Shown: piece by piece, positions 59,858-64,000 of the stretch
Position numbering within the stretch: position 1 is the stretch's first letter
How the letters are laid out: every line of letters starts with the position of its first letter
Source: Actinoplanes sp. DH11
GTDB lineage: Bacteria > Actinomycetota > Actinomycetes > Mycobacteriales > Micromonosporaceae
Reading direction: 5' to 3'
Length of the DNA stretch: 64,000 nt
NCBI RefSeq assembly: GCF_020873875.1
Contig: NZ_JAHWGU010000025.1
Location: forward strand, 62,001 to 126,000
The notes under the pieces: generated by a model
What the model was told of the DNA's origin: nothing
Database searches by the model: none
Seen by the model: only the letters and a program-made list of their open reading frames with translations
Program-made: the position numbers and the translations under genes

Positions 59858-60512
59858 TTCCCACCGACGACATGGAATGCCATCCTCCGAGCAACGGCAG
59901 CACGGCTCTCAGATCCGATCCACCGGTCGACGCGTGGGCCACCGCGCGAGCCGCCGGTGTCGCGTTGAAGGCAACGGCCAATCCGACCTCGGCGAACAGC
60001 GGCAGGTCCGACCGGCTGTCACCGACGGCCGCGCAGCGACTCAGTTCCACACCCAGCCGGGCGGCCACACGCACCGCAAAGTCCCGTTTCCCCAGCTCGT
60101 CGAAGTGCTCGGCGACCGCCCCGGTGTACCGGCCGTCGACCACCTCCAGGCGAGGCCCGCATGATCGGTCGAAACCGAAGCGGTCGCACAGGTAGGCGCC
60201 CACGGGCTCCCACGCCAACGTGGCCAGCACGGGAACCAGCCCGTGCCCACGACACCAGTGAACGGTCTCGGCGATGCCGGTGACCAACGGCAACGACTCC
60301 AGGAGGCCACGCACGTCCGAAGGAGTCCGCGACGCCCATCCGCGAGCGTCGAGGACCGAGACCTCAGCATTGCTCAGCGTGCCCGCGGCATATCCGGCTT
60401 CGGCCCGCCGGACGGCCTCACCGTGGCCCAGCAGATCGGCCAGGTGTTGCCCGCTGCTGGTGTGCGGGACCAGCGTCCCGTCGACGTCGAAGAAGACCGC
60501 TCCCCGTGGCAC
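59850..60512 (-). CDS. HAD-superfamily phosphatase (phosphoserine phosphatase-like)
   Basis: 220-residue enzyme. Motif I GAVFFDVDGTLVPHTSSGQH (DxDGT), motif II in VPVLATLAWEPVGAYLCDRF (here VLATLA), motif III lysine in HFDELGKRDFAVRVAARL and motif IV CAAVGDSRSDLPLFAEVGLA (GDSxxD). HAD-IB type, resembling SerB-like phosphatases; several substrates are possible. GTG start. It overlaps the TetR gene's end by 8 bp (convergent). Confidence 0.9.
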   Translation of the reverse strand: MPRGAVFFDVDGTLVPHTSSGQHLADLLGHGEAVRRAEAGYAAGTLSNAEVSVLDARGWASRTPSDVRGLLESLPLVTGIAETVHWCRGHGLVPVLATLAWEPVGAYLCDRFGFDRSCGPRLEVVDGRYTGAVAEHFDELGKRDFAVRVAARLGVELSRCAAVGDSRSDLPLFAEVGLAVAFNATPAARAVAHASTGGSDLRAVLPLLGGWHSMSSVGIS

Positions 60513-60585
60513 GGCAGCAGACTACTGCTGCCGCGCCACGAGAAGCAGACGTCGGCGACCGAGGCACGCGGCCACCGGCCGCGCA

Positions 60586-60695
60586 TGGTCGTCCGGGCTG
60601 CGGCCAGCCGCCCGACCCGGCTGGTCGTCCGGGCTGCGGCCAGCCGCCTCGAGCCGGCTGATTGTCCGGGCTGCGGCCAGCCGCCTCGACCCGGT
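60586..60695. repeat. Three tandem 36-37-bp repeats
   Basis: Units begin at 60586, 60622 and 60659 and share GTCCGGGCTGCGGCCAGCCG; the ends differ slightly (CCCGACCCGGC, CCTCGAGCCGGC, CCTCGACCCGGT). They contain the small palindrome GGCTGCGGCCAGCC and lie downstream of the secreted protein gene and upstream of the HAD gene, both on the minus strand. Confidence 0.9.
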
Positions 60696-60727
60696 GGTTG
60701 ACCTGTGGCGGGCCGACTAACGATCGA

Positions 60728-61477
60728 TCAGCGCAAGCAGTTGTTGTACGCCGAGACGTCGGCGCCGAGCCCGATGTTGAGCGCTTGCACGTCGAGGCAG
60801 CTGCCGTACGGCCAGGTGTGCGTGATCGAGAAGCCGTGCGCCGCCCCGTACGCCGGGTAGGCGCTGCCGATGTCCGCCCGATGCTGGTTGGCCACGTGGT
60901 CGGTGAACGTGCCCTTGCCGAAATTGCTGAACCGCAGAGTGACCGGCGCGGCGGTGTCCGGGTCGATGACCCAGCCGGTGACCGTGGTGGTGCGGCCGTT
61001 GGAGGTGACCGACTCGACGCGGCCGATCGGGCCGTGCACCACGTGGCAGCCGAGCGTGACGCCGGGGCCACCGCCGAAGTTCTGGGCCACCGCGCAGACC
61101 GTGGAGTTGCCCATCGGGAGTTCGACCGTGGCGCTGTACAGGTTGCCGGTTGGCCGGTACCGGTCGGCGACCGCGGTCGCCACCTTCACCCCGTTGATTT
61201 TGATGTCGACCTTGACCGGACCGCCGTTGCCGTCGGTGACCAGACCGGAGACGTTCATGCCGCCGATCTGGTTGGTGGTGAATCCACCGGCGTCCTGCAC
61301 GAATTCGGCGCTGCCGACCGGGGGGTACTGCTCCACAGGCTCTTCCCGGTCGCAGATCGGCGGCGGCTCGGGGACGTTGCAGACCGGCTCGGCCTGCGCC
61401 GCGGTGGCACCGGCCACCAGGCCGGCGGCGGCGACCAGGGTGCTGACGGCGGCGGCCAGCAGACGCTTGTGAATCAT
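60728..61477 (-). CDS. Secreted protein of unknown function
   Basis: 249-residue exported protein. Signal peptide RLLAAAVSTLVAAAGLVAGA then ATAAQAEP. A cysteine-bearing N-terminal segment (VCNVPEPPPICDREEP) precedes a domain with GGMNVSGLVTDGNGGPVKVD and VATAVADRYRPTGNLYSATV, and a second related domain with GRTTTVTGWVIDPDTAAPVT, FADHVANQHRADIG-like (here FTDHVANQHRADIG) and YPAYGAAHGFSITHTW. The WVIDPDTAxPV pattern is a repeat found in many secreted actinobacterial proteins. Six or more cysteines suggest disulfides. Confidence 0.75.
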   Translation of the reverse strand: MIHKRLLAAAVSTLVAAAGLVAGATAAQAEPVCNVPEPPPICDREEPVEQYPPVGSAEFVQDAGGFTTNQIGGMNVSGLVTDGNGGPVKVDIKINGVKVATAVADRYRPTGNLYSATVELPMGNSTVCAVAQNFGGGPGVTLGCHVVHGPIGRVESVTSNGRTTTVTGWVIDPDTAAPVTLRFSNFGKGTFTDHVANQHRADIGSAYPAYGAAHGFSITHTWPYGSCLDVQALNIGLGADVSAYNNCLR

Positions 61478-61848
61478 GAATACTCCTCAGGTGTTCGGGT
61501 GTTCGAGGAGCGACGCTAAGTGCCCGCGCCAGCCGCCGGAGTGATTCAGCCGAGTTGCTGACAGTCACCAAGTCGACATAGGACAGTGAGTGGCAGCAGG
61601 AAGGGAATCCGTGGCTATCGATGGCTGTGGGCGCGGATACCGTCCGGTAGCCCGGCCGGAGTCATTGAATCGGGTGACCCCTGCGACCTGGCGACCCGGA
61701 CCCGGCCGCAGCGGCGGCGCCGGACGACTGACGTAGCGTGCTGGTCATGGATATCGTCCCGCGAAGGACGGACGCCGGTCGCCTCGACCGCGGTTGAACC
61801 GTGGCGGGCCGGCTCACGTACACCGAAGCAGAGCACCGGCGCTGAGTG
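61478..61848. other. 371-bp spacer without a supported gene
   Basis: Contains the promoter region of the secreted-protein gene (61478-61600) and, further right, basic low-complexity frames without family features. The region is downstream of DUF998 on the same strand. No operator or strong hairpin was recognised. Confidence 0.5.
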
Positions 61849-61880
61849 TCATTCTCGGACCTCGGCGCCGGTCGCGGTCG
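61847..61880. repeat. 34-bp dispersed repeat, copy 2
   Basis: Second copy of the element at 57491-57524 (two differences). It includes the stop codon of the DUF998 gene. Confidence 0.6.
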
Positions 61881-62448
61881 GTCGCCCCCGGACCGCGCGC
61901 AGCCCGAGCACCGCGAGCCACGACCACCCGACGACGATGGTGGCACGCTGGAACAATCCACCCGTGCCGGCGGACGCCCCCGACGCCACGAACAGCGCCG
62001 GCACCGCGATCCCGGTGACCCGGCAGTAGACGCGCCAGGCCCGCGCCGGTCGCCATCGCGCCGCGGTGAAACAGGCCGCGGACAGACACCCGAACACCAC
62101 GAACGACACCACATTGTGTACGGCGCCGGTCCACGTCGCCTGCTCGTGCGGCACCGGGTCGGTCACGAAGACACCCGCGCCCACCAGGCTCGCACCGACA
62201 AACCCGACGAGGCGGCCGGTCCACCGGTTGACGGCGTTCGACAGCGCGACCGAGGAGAGCGCGACAAGCGTCCCGGAAACGACGAAGTTCGCGATCTGAA
62301 CCCATCCGCCCCGGCCGATCGCCGCCTCGCTGACGAAGTCACGCACCGGCTCGTAGCCCGGTTTCACCGAGTCGTTGACGAGCAGCACGACGACAAACAG
62401 GACCGCGCCGGCCGTCGTGCACCAGAGCATCCGCGGGCTCCGCAGCAT
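61849..62448 (-). CDS. DUF998 family membrane protein
   Basis: 199-residue protein with about six membrane helices: LWCTTAGAVLFVVVLLVNDS, the family motif YEPVRDFVSEAAIGRGGWVQ, then FVVSGTLVALSSVALSNAV, VGFVGASLVGAGVFVTDPVP and SFVVFGCLSAACFTAARW. It conforms to DUF998, although its loop reads FVSEAAIG where the first copy has DPVSALA. The start is uncertain: ATG 62448 is used; a TTG at 62502 would overlap the DUF4240 stop. Possibly cotranscribed with DUF4240. Confidence 0.82.
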   Translation of the reverse strand: MLRSPRMLWCTTAGAVLFVVVLLVNDSVKPGYEPVRDFVSEAAIGRGGWVQIANFVVSGTLVALSSVALSNAVNRWTGRLVGFVGASLVGAGVFVTDPVPHEQATWTGAVHNVVSFVVFGCLSAACFTAARWRPARAWRVYCRVTGIAVPALFVASGASAGTGGLFQRATIVVGWSWLAVLGLRAVRGRPTATGAEVRE

Positions 62449-62498
62449 CCCGGCACGATAGCGAGACCGCCTGTGCGGCCACTGTGCCGGGAAGCGGT

Positions 62499-63035
62499 TC
62501 AATGGAGTCCAGGGACACCCAATCCGGGGTGGTCACGCCGGTAGGCGGCAAGCCGGGGGAATCGCCGCTCGACCGCAGCCGGGTCACCGAGGTCCACGCG
62601 CTCACCCGTCAGATTGTCCGGCCCATCGGGGTCGCCCTCCGGCGGCCAGGCACCGGTCACCAGGATGTACGCCTCCGTCGTGAACTCGCCGAACCACTGC
62701 TCCCGGGCGTTGCCCGCATCCGCGGCCAGGTCCACGAGACCGTCCGGATCGGCGGCGATCCGGTCGACCGCCGCGCGACCGTACGAGATGATCCAGTCCT
62801 GGATGTGGGCGAGATCCTCCTCCTCGACCGGGCCGAGCAGCAGGCATGCCGCGTCGGCTACCGGCCACCCGTACAGGCGCGTTCGTGCCCGTTCCCAGAG
62901 CCGGAGGAATCCGGCGACCTCGGTCGCGTCGAGTACGCGCAGGCGGCGGAAGAGGAGGCGCGCGACAACCTCGGTGTCCGTCCCGCCTGCCTGACGGCAC
63001 TCCGCGACGAGCTGCCAGAACTTGTCCTCGTCCAC
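62499..63035 (-). CDS. DUF4240 family protein
   Basis: 178-residue acidic protein: MDEDKFWQLVAECRQAGGTD, LWERARTRLYGWPVADAACL and HIQDWIISYGRAAVDRIAAD, with DFxxWLIxxGR-like DUF4240 features (here FQDWIISYGR-like HIQDWIISYGR), then EQWFGEFTTEAYILVTG. Occurs as single small genes in actinomycetes; function unknown. GTG start. Confidence 0.85.
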   Translation of the reverse strand: MDEDKFWQLVAECRQAGGTDTEVVARLLFRRLRVLDATEVAGFLRLWERARTRLYGWPVADAACLLLGPVEEEDLAHIQDWIISYGRAAVDRIAADPDGLVDLAADAGNAREQWFGEFTTEAYILVTGAWPPEGDPDGPDNLTGERVDLGDPAAVERRFPRLAAYRRDHPGLGVPGLH

Positions 63036-63141
63036 GCCCGGACGATAACCGAGGGCGCGGTCAGCGGGCGCGGCGACGACACCTTGCCGGCTCTACGCTG
63101 CCGGTGGTCTCACCTTTTCCCGCGAATGGACAACTCGCGGC

Positions 63142-64000
63142 CTACGGTTTCGGCAGGGCCAGGCGTAGCAGCGCCTCCGTGGCCGGTCCCGGTGGTCTCC
63201 CCTCGGGCAGGGCCACCGCCACCCGCCACTCCGGCACCGAACCGGCGACCGCCGCCGCGTGCAGGCCCTTGGCGTGCGGTTTGCGGGTGACCGGCGCCGG
63301 GACCAGGGCCACGCCGAGGCCCTGGTGCACGAAGTCCAGCAGCGTGTGCACGTCGTTGACCTCGACCGCGACCCGCCGGTCGGCGCCGGCCCGGGCGAAG
63401 GCCAGGTCGTTGACGCCGCGGGCGCCCCAGTCGCCGCTGAAGTCGACGAACTCCTCACCGGCCAGGTCGTCCACCGACACGGATTCGGTGTCGGCGAGGG
63501 CGTGCGCCGGGTGGCAGAGCAGCATCATGCGTTCGGCGGCGAGGGGCAGCAGGCGTACGCCTTCCGGGGAGGAACCGGGTAACGCGACGAAGCCGGCGTC
63601 GAGGCGGCCGAGACGCACCTGGTCGATCAGGTGACCGGAGCCCGCGTACCCGAGCCTGATCTCGACCCCGGGGTGCGCCCGGCGGAACGAGGCGACAAGC
63701 GGTGCCATGTCGATGACGCCGAGGCACTGTTCGGCACCGATGGAGAGGCTGCCCCGCAGCAGACCGCGCACGGCGGCGACCGCGTTGCGGGCGGCCGCGG
63801 CGCTGGCCAGGGTACGGTGTGCCTCGGTGAGCAGGGCCTGACCGGCGTCGGTGAGTTCGACCCGGCGGGTGTGCCGCACGAACAGTTCGGCGTCGAGTTC
63901 CCGTTCCAGGGACCGGATCGAGGCGGACAACCCGGACTGGGCGACCCGCATCCGCTGCGCGGCGCGGGTGAAGTGCCGTTCCTCGGCGACCGCCACGAAG
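63142..64000 (-). CDS. LysR-family regulator (5' end cut by window)
   Basis: At least 286 residues visible. HTH: EERHFTRAAQRMRVAQSGLS, ASIRSLERELDAELFVRHTR, RVELTDAGQALLTEAHRTL; periplasmic-binding-like effector domain with LRGSLSIGAEQCLGVIDMAP, VRLGRLDAGFVALPG and LDFVHQGLGVALVPAPVT. Only about ten N-terminal residues are missing beyond the window. No target gene is visible on this side; a divergent target may lie outside the window. Confidence 0.92.
   Translation of the reverse strand, partial: FVAVAEERHFTRAAQRMRVAQSGLSASIRSLERELDAELFVRHTRRVELTDAGQALLTEAHRTLASAAAARNAVAAVRGLLRGSLSIGAEQCLGVIDMAPLVASFRRAHPGVEIRLGYAGSGHLIDQVRLGRLDAGFVALPGSSPEGVRLLPLAAERMMLLCHPAHALADTESVSVDDLAGEEFVDFSGDWGARGVNDLAFARAGADRRVAVEVNDVHTLLDFVHQGLGVALVPAPVTRKPHAKGLHAAAVAGSVPEWRVAVALPEGRPPGPATEALLRLALPKP

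Noticed and set aside
1..64000. tRNA, rRNA, integrase, plasmid origin or complete insertion sequence
   Set aside because: No cloverleaf, rRNA block, integrase motif, iteron set or terminal inverted repeats were recognised by reading; a tRNAscan or ISfinder search would be decisive.

Overview
The window is high-GC DNA with GTG and TTG starts, closely packed genes on both strands, ATGA/GTGA start-stop overlaps, many two-component systems, a PknB-type kinase, XRE/MmyB, WYL, PadR-HAAS and SPW-repeat families. This points to a filamentous actinomycete; gene style and intergenic palindromes suggest Micromonosporaceae such as Actinoplanes, but that is inference. No rRNA, tRNA, CRISPR array, phage or conjugative module was seen. 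It reads as chromosomal regulatory and metabolic DNA with a strong layer of gene decay and small tandem repeats.

0-12 kb: a NarL-type two-component pair with an unusual kinase, an ABC-2 exporter, an NTF2-like protein, a YihY-type membrane protein, a broken ZIP transporter, a WYL regulator, a fatty-acid desaturase, a frameshifted DUF5994 gene, a CPA1 Na+/H+ antiporter and a STAS-ATPase regulator. 12-14.3 kb is a scar: a truncated AbiEi-like gene, three 30-bp repeats, an IS5-type transposase fragment and a headless, frameshifted GH78 rhamnosidase. 14.3-20.7 kb: MerR, an ABC exporter, an SDR-XRE pair and a secreted CAP-domain protein.

20.9-31.7 kb: a 1035-residue MASE1-PAS-kinase-GAF-GGDEF sensor, a DM13 protein, an OmpR/kinase pair beside a TrkA-N potassium channel, a secreted GH26-like glycosidase followed by a clear hairpin terminator, gpsA and an MFS drug exporter. 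31.8-41.5 kb: hydrolase, SnoaL, MerR-GyrI, an OmpR/kinase pair, a membrane-anchored trypsin-like protease facing a receptor Ser/Thr kinase, a MOSC protein and an ATP-grasp protein, ending in a long near-perfect inverted repeat.

41.5-50.6 kb: membrane proteins, an ArsR-M23 peptidase unit with a palindromic operator, an SPW protein, an alcohol dehydrogenase with XRE regulator, then a decay cluster (MerR remnant, frameshifted ComB-like gene, deleted ECF sigma factor) beside intact VOC and YCII genes. 50.6-64 kb: FGGY kinase divergent from a DUF2071 gene with two TetR-type palindromes between them, PadR-HAAS, a flavin-binding protein, two TetR/enzyme divergent pairs with visible operators (SDR, carboxylesterase), two HAD phosphatases, a secreted protein, DUF998, DUF4240 and a partial LysR gene.

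The main themes are membrane signalling (three complete two-component pairs plus the hybrid sensor), divergent repressor/enzyme pairs whose operators can be read directly, and at least nine broken genes or gene fragments. Several losses are deletions or fusions rather than single-base indels, so real decay is likely even if some frameshifts prove to be sequencing errors. No convincing novel defence or biosynthetic system was found.
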